A stretch of 64,000 bases of DNA from Brachionus rotundiformis (taxonomy: Eukaryota; Rotifera; Eurotatoria; Ploima; Brachionidae): the NCBI GenBank assembly GCA_016802295.1, contig JAESIW010000138.1:877904-941903 (forward strand), given 5' to 3'. The notes beneath the pieces are model-generated. The model did not search any database. It was not told where the DNA came from and was given only the letters and a program-made list of their open reading frames with translations. The translations under genes were made by a program, and so were the position numbers. Positions 54,488-64,000 of the stretch are shown one piece after another; the stretch's first letter is position 1; each line of letters opens with the position of its first letter.

Positions 54488-55537
54488 CTATTTGTTTACC
54501 GAGCTAGTGGATACACAATCATCATCGTTTTGATTACTTATCATACTTTGACTCAAATTGCTATAATTATCAACATTATCGACATCAAGTTCCTCCTCAT
54601 CACCACCAGTATAATCACTTTCAGAATCATTGCTCTCATTTTTGGACCCTTCATCACTTGACTTGACCATCATCTTGTCTACATCGAGTCCAGTGTCAAT
54701 AACTTTCATAGTCTTTGCCGCATTTACATCATTTTTAAGCTCTTCTATGTCCCGTTTTTGCTTGGCACGTCTGTTCTGAAACCATGTTATTACTTGAGCA
54801 GTGGTCAATTGAAGCTCATAGGCAATCCGGTCTCTATCATGTGGAGACAAGTACTTCTGGGTGCTGAACCGCTTTTCTAATTCAAATATTTGATTTGCTG
54901 TAAAAGCGGTCCTGTTTTTTCGCTTGCGTTTGAGCGCATCGTTTGGCACTTGTTTTGGTACAGGCTTTAGGGTCTCACTTCCGTCAAAACTGCTGCTCGA
55001 GCTATTCAGTCTTTTGTGTTCAAACACTTCCTGCTTTATCTCCTGTTGGAGCATGCCTGATCTATTAATATTGTTTGCCAAATTGAGCAATGCATCCAGT
55101 GGAGACACATTTTCACTTTCAGCTGAGTTTAACTTGTCATTCTCAAGTCTGATTCGTTTTGCTTTGAAATCTGTCTCAAAATTTTCCATTGATTTGCGTC
55201 CATTTAGCAGGTGGTTGTAGTAGTTGGAAAAAATAGCCAGCGAGTCTTCGCTTTTGAGCAAGCTTTGCATCGGATTGAAAAATTGGTTGAAAAAAACATT
55301 CGGATAGGAGTTCTTCAAATAGTGGTACTTGACCAGATCAGGATCAGAATGAGGCGTGAGCTCCTCGGAGAGACTTGAGGTTGACGTGCTTGAAACAAGT
55401 GATGCCGGACTCAAGCTTGGACTGGTCTTGCGGCATTCCGATTGGTAATGACTAAGTGTGCGCTTTTTGTGGTTCAATTCGGACTTTGGACCGGAACTGT
55501 CCAAAATATCATCTATCAAAAACGAATGCTTTGGCAT
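54488..55537 (-). CDS. LBX: ladybird-type homeobox transcription factor
   Basis: Single open frame of 349 residues from the ATG at 55537. The homeodomain lies at about 205-265: RKNRTAFTANQIFELEKRF, SPHDRDRIAYELQLTTAQV, ITWFQNRRAKQKRDIEELK. Helix 3 with ITWFQNRRAK and the following DIEELKNDV are typical of LBX (ladybird), which share an EELKADV tail. The N-terminal HSFLIDDILDS resembles the FSIDDIL repression motif of LBX/NK-linked factors. A Ser-rich linker and an acidic C-terminus (GGDEEELDVDNVDN) surround it. LBX proteins pattern muscle precursors and neurons. Vertebrate LBX genes have an intron; none is needed here. Confidence 0.9.
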   Translation of the reverse strand: MPKHSFLIDDILDSSGPKSELNHKKRTLSHYQSECRKTSPSLSPASLVSSTSTSSLSEELTPHSDPDLVKYHYLKNSYPNVFFNQFFNPMQSLLKSEDSLAIFSNYYNHLLNGRKSMENFETDFKAKRIRLENDKLNSAESENVSPLDALLNLANNINRSGMLQQEIKQEVFEHKRLNSSSSSFDGSETLKPVPKQVPNDALKRKRKNRTAFTANQIFELEKRFSTQKYLSPHDRDRIAYELQLTTAQVITWFQNRRAKQKRDIEELKNDVNAAKTMKVIDTGLDVDKMMVKSSDEGSKNESNDSESDYTGGDEEELDVDNVDNYSNLSQSMISNQNDDDCVSTSSVNK

Positions 55538-58275
55538 TGCTGTCTACAATCTTAAAACGATAAAAATAAATAGGTTTATTAAGGGTGCATTGTCTTAGAG
55601 GCTAAGACAAGATAAGATTAGGTAACAGATAAAAGGAATACAGTTTTAACTAGCATTAAGATGGTATTATGAACACAAATCTGATGAAAAACGATAAAAT
55701 TCAAAAGAGGAAGCACTAGCTTTTATTAATAGATAGAGATTTAAATTTCACAAAATACATTAAAATTTTTTTTTATATAAATTTTTTTATTTATTATAGT
55801 TGAGCAAAAAAAGAACCACCATTCAGTTCGTGACCATCTGACAAGTCTTAAGTTACCTTTTTGGTTAAAAAATAAAAAATAGAATAAAAAACTTGAGCTA
55901 CTAAACGTGTTTAAATCATTTAACACGGCATACATAAAAGATTTGAAAATTAATATATATTCTTAAAAAAAAAACTAATAGATAAACAAATATATTCGAT
56001 AAGAAAACAAATTGATTTTAAAATTTATGGCTTTTTACTTTAATTTTTTTTTTAAAGAAAAAATTTTAAATTATAAAGTGTGTTTGATCTTTGCATCATT
56101 AGAAATCGATTTTAGCCTAAATGAATAGATTGATAATTACTTTTTATGATATTCGCATTTATCATAAATATTTTTGAGCCTATCGTCTTAGTTCTATATC
56201 AAATTAAATGCTTATTTTTATTGAGATTTAAATGGCAAGGTGTTACTTCAAATAAAGAATTTCAATAGTCGTAAAGTAATAAATAAAAACTATTCGTTTG
56301 ATCTCATAGATAGATCTTTTGCATCTCATTTAAAAAACTAATAAAAAAAAATTATATATTTTTTTTTGATCTTGAAAGATATTTAGAAACTAATTAAATT
56401 AATTGCCGTACAAAATTTATTACTTTTCTATTTAGTCATAGAAATAAATTTAAATAAAGACCTGTTAAATAAACCGAAATTAGAAAATTAATCATTAAAA
56501 TTTGATTTATTTAGATTTTCTCCTGAGTAAAAGCGATCAGTTGTTTTTGGATTTAATTTCATGGGTTTGATTAGCCGGAACCAATCGTGTCCAAATCGAT
56601 GCTCACCTGTTATGTCCCTAAATGTTAAATCATTAATTCAATTTTCGCTCAAGCTAATAAAAAATTTTCTATCTATTTATTTCTTAAGTCATATCTAGTC
56701 TTATGTAAATCCTTATTTGATAATGGAAAAAAATTAAATCCAATTTTAAATTATTGAAAAATTCAATTATTTAATTGAACAAAAAACTAGACATATGAGA
56801 TAAATTTAAAACTATACTTATTGATGTTGGTCCCAATGTGACACCTTAATTTCTGGATTAAAATCTCTTTAGACAAAATTGTTTTAAAAGAGAAATAAAA
56901 TCATTTTCTAATGAGAATGTATTTGGCAATTTCTGAAATAAAGACATTGGAAAAAATCGATAAGCTCGCTTATCGACCAAATGAGCATCTGAAAACGAAT
57001 ATCATTTATCTCTTTAAGAAGTTATTAATATCTAAATCAGTTGTTATTTATTTTGGTAAAATAAATAAAACATTTAAAACTTATCTTATGCCCAGTCTAA
57101 CTGGTCATTTATCTTTCGGAACTTTCTCTAAATTATTGATCAAACGAACAATTATAAATGTCATAGTGAGTAAAGCAGAACAATTTGTAGCTTTAGATAG
57201 AATCAATTTATTATACTGAAAATTGATCAATTTTATTACAGTTGTTTTTCAAGATTTCAGAGCGTAGATAAGATAGATTTATTATAGATAATGCCCATCT
57301 AAATGTACAAATATTCTATACAATACCGACAAATTTGTTATCTCTCAAATTACAAGCGCTCCATTGACCGCCTCGCTTCTAAATTACATAAATTTAAAAT
57401 TCTAAGTCAACCGCTTCTCAAAGGTAATGAGTTGTTTTTTATCAAAAAAATTAATTATTTATGCACTTGGACTAATGGACAAACTAATCAAATAATCTAA
57501 ATATGTTTTTTTTATTTTCATTTAGTTAAATTAAAAAAATACTTAATTTTATGAGTCATTAACATGTTTAATAGATTTTGAGACTATTAAGCTTGACCAG
57601 CACATTTCTTAACACATTAATTTAAATGTACCGATGTTTAACTATTTTTCTTTGATAATAAAAATTTACATATATAAACAAAACACTTTTTTACTAATCA
57701 TCAGCATTTAATATAGTTTTAAAATTAATTTACTAAATTAATAACGTGAAAGTAATCCATTAAAAAAATATTTTTTTTTGCCGTTTTATCAATTAAGTGA
57801 GAGTATTTTTTATTTTTTATCTCTGAAATAAAAGCTGGATAAAATTATCAAAAATAAGAAAAGAACAAGAAATTACTCAAAACGAGACACAAAATTTCGA
57901 TTCCTTATATAAAAAGACATTTGATCTATTAAGAAATGATATTACGTAAAATTATAGAAATAAAATAAATGCGAAAAATTGAAAAAATAAAAAAATTAAT
58001 AATTAAATTTTTGAATAATGACAAAAAAATAAAAAAATTCGTGAGATTAAATCTTACATCGAGATTTTGAGCTTTAAATCCATCTTTCTTTGAAATTTAA
58101 CCAATTTCCAAATAGTCTTAGGTAAAACTAACTTATTGTAAAAAAAATAATTTAATCATTTCTCAAAAAATACAGAAATTCATTAAGTTAATTTATTTAT
58201 GATTTAAATTTTAACTTATTTAAAATATTATGCTTTTGAAAAAGAAAATTAATAAAAAAAAACAATTTAAATTAA
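55538..58275. promoter_or_regulatory. 2.7 kb gene desert upstream of LBX
   Basis: No supported gene. Two AT-rich open frames (56911-57219 and 57303-57500) have no recognisable family, no splice support, and are likely chance. Several AGATAAG/GATAAG words (for example 55605-55635 and 57255-57290) and a hairpin CGATAAG-CTCG-CTTATCG (56957-56974) are present, but GATA words are common in such DNA. By position this should hold cis-regulatory DNA for the LBX gene; that is inference. Confidence 0.35.
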
Positions 58276-59864
58276 ATGACCTCTCCACAAACTTTAGAAT
58301 TTTTGGACTGTGCATCAAAGCCACCTGAAGAAAGGACAAATAATGTTAAAATTATAAAATATTTTTTGATCACTATATTAAACTAAAATTTTAGGATCTT
58401 GTCTTAATATTCGAATATCTAAAAAATTTTGAAACTCTTGCTACATTTAAAACCTCGACCATTCAATCGATGAGTCGTACTATCAGATTAAAAATTTATC
58501 ATAAGAATAATCCAATTTTTAAGTACATTAAAATAAATTTAATAAAATTTAATAAAATTGTAAATTTAATAGAACCGGAGAGTTGATTAGCTGCTGGTTT
58601 ATTCTTTTAAATGGTTCAATTAAAATAGATGATCAAATATTAAAACCGATTAGCAAGTAGATGGTTGATTTTATCATTTTATTTTTGGTAAAGGTTAGCC
58701 TTTTAGATTCGGACGTAGAACCCATTTTGAAAATATTCGGTCAACCAATTGTACTGCCATTGAGGAATCAGAAATTTTAATAGTTTAGAATTTAATTTTT
58801 TTGAAATTAATTCAAATAAATGGTTATATTCAATTTAGACTGATTACCAAGATGTAGAAGCACCAGCAAAGCGATTTGTACCACATGTAGACAATAATGT
58901 AGCAATGAAACTAAATTATGAGGAATTGGAAAAATTGTCCAACAGCCAGGAGACTAGTGATGTAATTGTCTTGTCAGACAACAGCACCTTATCCCAGCCT
59001 AGAGAACAAGGCTCGGATAATGAATGTCCAGAAGATGCCGAAATAATCTGTCTAAGTGATGACCAGTGGGAAAAACAACTCAATTCAAACATTCCTAAAT
59101 TAGAACATAAGGAAGCATTAGATGATGACCTAGAATGCATTGAATTGTGTACAATAGATAAAAAGATTCCTCTAGGTCGGACAGATTTTGATATGAATGA
59201 CCAGGATGTAAAAGATCGATGGAGGGTTAAAAAAAGAGCTGATCCAAATGTAAATTTATCGATTTCTAATTACAAGCAAAGGGCTTTTGGTCATCAACCA
59301 GCACCATTTGAGCGAAAATTTAAATCAAATATCTATTTTGATGAATCTGTAGATGAAACAAATTTGTCCTATGAGCAGAACTTAAAACTAGACCAAGAGG
59401 CGCTCGAGAGAAAATTTAACTATCATTTATGGGAATTTAAGCAATCAATTGAGAATTATGAGATTTTTTTTAGAAAAAATGTGGCCCATTTGGACCAAAA
59501 ATATGAGCAAAATATTGAAGAAATTTTGCACCATTTTAGCAATGAAAAAGATAAATTGGTAGCAAATAATGATAATTGGTATCAAAATGAGTTGAATAAA
59601 CTTGATTTGTGCCGGAGGAGGTTTCTAGACCAGGCTCAAAAAGTAAAAAACCAGACAGAAAGAGCTCTTAGAGATCTGTTTAATTCTGGTTGCTACGTAA
59701 AGGGAAAGTTTAGTGAGTATTTGGTCCTAGAGACCAAGCAGCCGAGTGCAAGAAGACGCGCTTATTTCGACACTGGCAAAAGGTACATGCTGCTGCCCAA
59801 AAACCAAATTAAAAATATACTCATTGAAGACATGATTTACGAATATTATTATGGAAAACCTTAA
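58276..59864 (+). CDS. cyclic-nucleotide-binding-like domain protein with SUMO-interaction-like motifs
   Basis: Five exons in consistent phase (58276-58344, 58395-58522, 58573-58656, 58707-58782, 58839-59864), 460 residues. Residues about 24-125 look like a cNMP-binding (cNBD) beta-barrel: DLVLIFEYLKNFETLATFK, then TGELISCWFILLNGSIKIDD, FGRRTHFENIRSTNCTAIEE, EILITDYQDV. The arrangement resembles the N-terminal cNBD of RAPGEF2/6, but there is no GEF domain. Next come two SIM-like motifs (DVIVLSDN, EIICLSDD) in acidic context, and a helical region (YEQNLKLDQEALERKFNYH ... RRRFLDQAQKVKNQTE) ending IEDMIYEYYYGKP. A phosphate-binding Arg motif for cAMP is not clear, so binding may be lost. No named family recognised. 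Confidence 0.75.
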
Positions 59865-60628
59865 AATACATGCCAAACTTTTCCTGAAAATTATATTGTA
59901 CATTTAAGTTGTGGAAGAAAACATTTTTTGTATCCCTTTTTTTTAATTTATTCTTTAGATAGATAAAAATATAATGTTGAAAAGAAATTAAAATATTCTT
60001 CCGTAAATAAAAATAATAAACAAAATAAAAAACATAAAAATTATTTTAAATTTTTTATTAAAATTATCGTTTCTATTTTCTTTAAGAGATAAAACTTTAA
60101 TTTTACAAAAAAAATAAGAAGCAATAAAAAATAATTACACAGCGATTTTTAAATGTTTCTAATTGTAAATAAATTGGTAGAATCTTTAAAAAAAAGTAAT
60201 AATCAAGGTATTTTATCTATTTAAATAAATATCAAATTGCACAAAAATAGCCATTATATATATTAAAAAAAACACACACAAAGCCACTAATTGCATATAC
60301 CATTGAAAATACGGAGAACTAGCGTCCAAAAGCGTTCTATCTTATTTTTGGCGGAACAATTCGGTATTTAGTACATGACGTTTTTATTTTTTTTGATTAA
60401 CAAATGGTACAAAATTTACAATAGAGCAAAATGTCCTAATGGAAAGTGAAAAAAAAACTTCATCTTCAATTATAAAATGTACAATGATTTTAAAAAAATA
60501 ATTAATAAAATTTCAACAAAAATTTCTCTCAAAATTATAAAATTCTTAGAAAAAAAAAATTGATTAAAAAAAAATTTGATGATGTTTGGTCGCAGGAACA
60601 ACATTACAAGTAATAATTAGTTGAATGA
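59865..60628. other. AT-rich convergent 3' region
   Basis: About 760 bp between two convergent genes, holding both 3' untranslated regions. No other feature seen. Confidence 0.4.
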
Positions 60629-63370
60629 TCACACGGCTGATATTTGATCTTCTTCATCTTAATAAATAATTAAATATTAGATAAATATATCAAAAAAAAA
60701 AAAAGTTTTTTTATGATACCTAAATTTTTATCTGTGATTACTGGCTTGGTCAAGTGCATTTCACCACCTGAATGATTCTTTTTTGCTTTTGACCTGATAT
60801 TTTGATCATGTCCAAGATCTAGATAAATAAAATTAAAACAGTGTTTAAGAAAATTGTGCAAATTTACGCTTGGTAACCATGAAACTACGCTGCTGAAAAA
60901 TAGGCGAGCACTGATCCTGATCAACATTGGAGGCCATACTGGCGCGTCCTGAATCGGCATCGCCGTGATGCAAACCAGATGATTTAATCACAGCTGTGCC
61001 GTTTATTACAGTTGCATGATGGCTTTTTGCTTCATTTGGACACTTTCCATTTAGCTTTATGGTTGAAACACATGCATTCTCGTTTGATATGGAAAATTTG
61101 TTCAGCGGTTGAGAGCTGCTGACCGATCTGAGTTTGGTTTTTGGCGAGAGGGGCACAGGCGGTGAAAAGGAGCCAACTGCGCTATTGTGTAAATGTGAAT
61201 TGGTGATCGAGGACGATGATGAATTGAGTGCCAGCCGTGAATTGCTCAGATGGGACAATGGCACCGATGAGGACGAAGAGGAATTTTTTACTGTTTTTGT
61301 TTTGGTCTCGGATAAGGAGAGAAGCTTTTTCATGGCTTCCGGTGAATGGGCACCTAGAAGAAGAAAAATGGTTCAAAGATTGAGCTTATGGTTATTACTT
61401 GGTCAATTTTGCGCCTCATTGATCTTATTTTATCACAAATTTTATCAAATATTTATAAATAGAATCAATCAGTAGCCTAGAAAATTATCTAATTTAGTTC
61501 TTTATATTTGTTTTGTAATAAACTTTTTATTCAAAGACAATCGGACTTAATTTCTTACAAAAATTAAATAAATAAAATCTTTTAAATCATTTATAAAGTG
61601 CACTGGTCATACCAAAAATATTGTTCTTAATTAAATAAAAAGTTTAAACAAGTTTTTCAATAATAATTAATTTTTTTATTTAAAATTTTTTAATCTACAT
61701 TCATCAATGTTGCCTGATAGAATTAATTATTCTCTGGTAAAATAAAGAGTCAATGGTCAATGATCACAAAATTGGTATCTAAATGAATGCTAGTTCATGC
61801 TGGTCAAAACAGGGTCAAATTAAAAGCAACAAATAAGTTTAAAATTTTTTTCATAAATCCTTAACCTTTGGTCAATCGAATGAAGACGAGCTAGATGAAC
61901 TAATAAATGAGTGAATTCTAAACCGGGTTTTTTTGCCTTCAAAATTAAAATTTAAAAATAAGTACATTGTTTACTTACCAAAAAGAGAACTTTTTTGCGA
62001 GTTTAGAATACCATTTCCGGTGGACACGCCGGCAACAGCGCTATTGACCATGGATCCACTGGACATGTTGTGCATATTGCTGCTGTTCAGCACGTTTATG
62101 CTACTGAGGCTGTTGGCATGAGAGTTGCCCGGCGATCCGCGCTTCCTAAGCGTGTTTCCATTCGTCGAATTTTCCAAAGTAGACGAAAATAGCCTAAGCC
62201 GTTCTTCAGATGTTTCCAAATTTTTCGGCAAATTGTTCAAATAGTGCCGAACTTTTCTCACCATCACAGACTAAATTTTTTAATAATAAAAAAATAAAAT
62301 TTTTTTTTTCTTTTTTAATTTTTTATTAAATACTTCTTCGTAGAGTTTTTTTATGTGGTCAGCTTTTATGTGCAACCGCGTAAATTGGTGCGAGCCAAAG
62401 CCAAAGCTGCGCTCAATCAAAGTTGAATTTGTACAGCCGAATAGGCTGAATATAACACTGTGGCTGGTTGGCACGTCTTTCATCGATGTCAAATCGAATG
62501 GTGAGCTGGTCATTTGGACAATGGAGCGCACTGTTTTGGAAATTTTCCTCAACTTTTCAAAGTTAATTAATTCATCTTCCAAAGTACCACCTGACTCATT
62601 TGTAAAATACAAATCTTTCTGGCAAACGGGAAAAAATGGTATCTATAGAAAAAAAAAGAAAAAATTTTATTTGAATGATTAATTAATTTTTGTAATTAAA
62701 ACAATAAATTACAATTGGCGCTTGGACAGATTCGCTTTTCAACAAATTGCGGTACTTGCTCATGTTCAGCGATGGATCCATGATACCCTTGAGTTCGGAA
62801 AGTATTTTTTTGTTCTTATTGGATACTTTTTCCCAAGTTTCTTTCAAACGAACAACATTAATGTTGTCCAAACCACTTACGATGGCAAAAAGGGAGTTGA
62901 AGTTTTTGCATTTTTCGCATATATCGGCTATTTGAATGAAATTTTTGATTATTTTGGCCCGTTTAAGAATGTTGGACTCGCGCAGAATTTCATTTATGAC
63001 CCAGTAGAGCTCTTGGTTGGACAGCTCGGCAAAGCTTTTAAGGTTCTTGAAGCCATTATCTGTCTCTTTGTTGAATATTTTCTCTACGTATTCACTGGAC
63101 TCGATTGACTTGAAAATGCAGTAGTCTCTGAGAGTTAGCTGTGCGGCCACCTCAATTGGATCCAGCTGGAGAAATGTTGTATTCCAATCTTTCAAGAGTT
63201 CCTCGACTGCTGCAGAGTCGCTTAAAAATTGTTCGGATGAAGTGTTGGACTTCAGGTAGTAGCGGGCGTTTAGCGGCAACTTCTCGGCCAAGTTATTTAT
63301 CTGGTCCGGCAAGCGTTTTTGTTTTATCAATCTATCTTGATCAACGCTCACTTCACACAGCGCGTATGCA
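60629..63370 (-). CDS. RAPGEF2: RAP guanine-nucleotide exchange factor (PDZ-GEF), C-terminal part
   Basis: Six exons are visible (63370-62713, 62642-62334, 62270-61979, 61353-60868, 60818-60720, 60657-60629); the 5' exons lie beyond the right edge or were not found. The first visible exon ends the Ras-associating domain (YALCEVSVDQ, KQKRLPDQ, ARYYLKS) and continues into the RasGEF CDC25 domain (LDPIEVAAQLTLRDY, ECKNFNSLFAIVSGL is CEKCKNFNSLFAIVSGL here, MDPSLNMSKYRNLL, IPFFPVCQKDLYF). A Ser-rich tail includes DSGRASM and ends DEEDQISAV, the PDZ-ligand end seen in RAPGEF2 (QVSAV). These proteins activate Rap1/Rap2 at junctions and synapses. RAPGEF2 versus RAPGEF6 is not decidable from this part. 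Introns range from about 48 to 625 bp. Confidence 0.92.
61354..61978 (-). other. intron of RAPGEF, 625 bp
   Basis: AT-rich, bounded by G|GTAAGTAAAC at the right and CTTCTAG at the left. I see no nested gene. Confidence 0.7.
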
Positions 63371-63699
63371 CTTAAATTATTAGTTTAGATTAAAATTAAT
63401 CATTTTTTAGAAAATTTTTATTTTATAGATAATCTGAAAAAAGGAAATGACCAAATGGAGATCCATATGAGGGGAAAGACCGAGGAGCTGTAATGAAACA
63501 CTGGGTATGTTGGCCTAGAGATAAGCACCAGAAAAATATTTGCATAGACAAGAAACTTAATGCACCAATTTCAAGAATCGCTACGATGTCTTCATGACCG
63601 GACACCAAGTTTATACAATAAAGCAAATTTTAATTAATCTAACAAATAATTTTCTAATAAAAACTATATATTTAATATTTAAATATTGATTGTGCATTT
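63371..63699. other. RAPGEF intron or upstream DNA with a less AT-rich island
   Basis: Between about 63420 and 63625 base composition is clearly richer in G/C than in neighbouring introns, with open frames on both strands (minus 67 codons), but neither has a family I recognise. Because LINE pieces follow immediately, this may be another decayed transposon part. Confidence 0.35.
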
Positions 63700-63840
63700 A
63701 AAACATATTAGTTCCTCTAGTTCTGTAAATTTTCTTGTATAGCTTGTACATGTGCTACCATAGGCAACCTCCTGGTAAGTCGCCTCCGCAAGCTTGCTTG
63801 CTGCCGCTAATATTATTAGTATTAGTTTTATTATGTGGAA
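63700..63840 (+). mobile_element. probable 3' end of a non-LTR retrotransposon
   Basis: A short GC-richer stretch (CATAGGCAACCTCCTGG, CGCCTCCGCAAGCTTGCTTG) ends in TAATATTATTAGTATTAG, a degenerate ATT-repeat tail of the sort found at 3' ends of many LINEs that end in microsatellites. No frame is open. Assignment is by appearance only. Confidence 0.45.
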
Positions 63841-63849
63841 ATCTTCATC

Positions 63850-64000
63850 TCTTACTGAGGACTAAGTTACATCTTTATAGTAGTCTTGTCAAATCTGGAA
63901 CATGGATCAAATTTCTAAATAGATTTGAATTTTGGAGGATGACTGATTGCGATCTTCCAAAAATCAAAGTATTCCATAACAACTACCTACGAAGAATTTT
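63850..64000 (+). mobile_element. non-LTR retrotransposon reverse-transcriptase fragment, runs off window
   Basis: From about 63888 the frame GTWIKFLNRFEFWRM, TDCDLPKIKVFHNNYLRRI fits the C-terminal part of LINE reverse transcriptases, where a conserved ETW...L..F...CLRRIL segment follows the palm and thumb. The stretch before it needs frameshifts and holds stops, so it is a decayed, 5'-truncated copy. It continues past the right edge. Confidence 0.6.

Noticed and set aside
56911..57500. Two open frames of 102 and 65 codons in the LBX desert
   Set aside because: Lys/Ile/Leu-rich composition as expected from AT-rich noncoding DNA, no family, no splice support.
1..64000. CRISPR array, operon or prokaryotic system
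   Set aside because: No regular short spaced repeats; genes have introns and eukaryotic signals throughout.

Overview
This window looks like nuclear DNA of a small, very AT-rich invertebrate. The gene set is animal: a ladybird-type homeobox gene, MFSD8, RAPGEF, CHMP1, Cezanne-type OTU protease, THOC6, chromokinesin KIF4. Almost all introns are about 45-60 bp, canonical GT-AG, with a few long ones. Intergenic DNA is almost pure A/T. A monogonont rotifer such as Brachionus is my best guess; this is inference from style and gene content, not a database match. Gene models were built by joining exons by hand in frame, and each complete model closes to a multiple of three.

Layout. 1-445: 3' part of a TMEM86 gene (-). 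1.9-7.4 kb: chromokinesin KIF4 (-), with an inverted repeat in its long intron. 7.8-8.5 kb: dead Tc1-like transposon. 9.2-11.9 kb: ACSL (+). 12.0-19.0 kb: three tandem calpain-like protease genes (-). 19.2-22.7 kb: THOC6 and ETNPPL (+). 22.9-23.6 kb: small secreted Cys-rich gene (-). 24.9-25.4 kb: GC-rich repeat element. 26.1-27.2 kb: SLC39A9 (-). 27.7-32.6 kb: two paralogous coiled-coil/RING plus propeller-like genes (-). 33.5-53.9 kb: eleven tRNA genes (six intron-containing Leu-CAA, five Ser-GCT), mostly in duplicated cassettes, interspersed with OTUD7-like, CHMP1, a coiled-coil protein, MFSD8, a secreted Cys-rich protein, an AA15 copper monooxygenase, cathepsin L, a Cys-less pentameric channel and a small membrane protein. 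54.5-55.5 kb: LBX homeobox gene beside a 2.7 kb gene desert. 58.3-59.9 kb: cyclic-nucleotide-binding-like protein with SUMO-interaction-like motifs. 60.6-63.4 kb: 3' half of RAPGEF (-). 63.7-64.0 kb: non-LTR retrotransposon pieces.

The genes are mostly unrelated housekeeping and signalling genes rather than one pathway. Local groupings that do mean something are the calpain array (tandem duplication), the RING/coiled-coil pair (duplication with domain exchange), and the tRNA cassettes (segmental duplication, direct and inverted). A THOC6/calpain divergent pair shares a short 244-bp promoter region. No operon-like system, CRISPR array or virus was seen. The features I find most unusual are the calpain array with a replaced Asn-Pro-Trp motif, the GC-rich short element with a duplicated terminal module, the tRNA cassette expansion, and the unnamed cNMP-domain/SIM gene.
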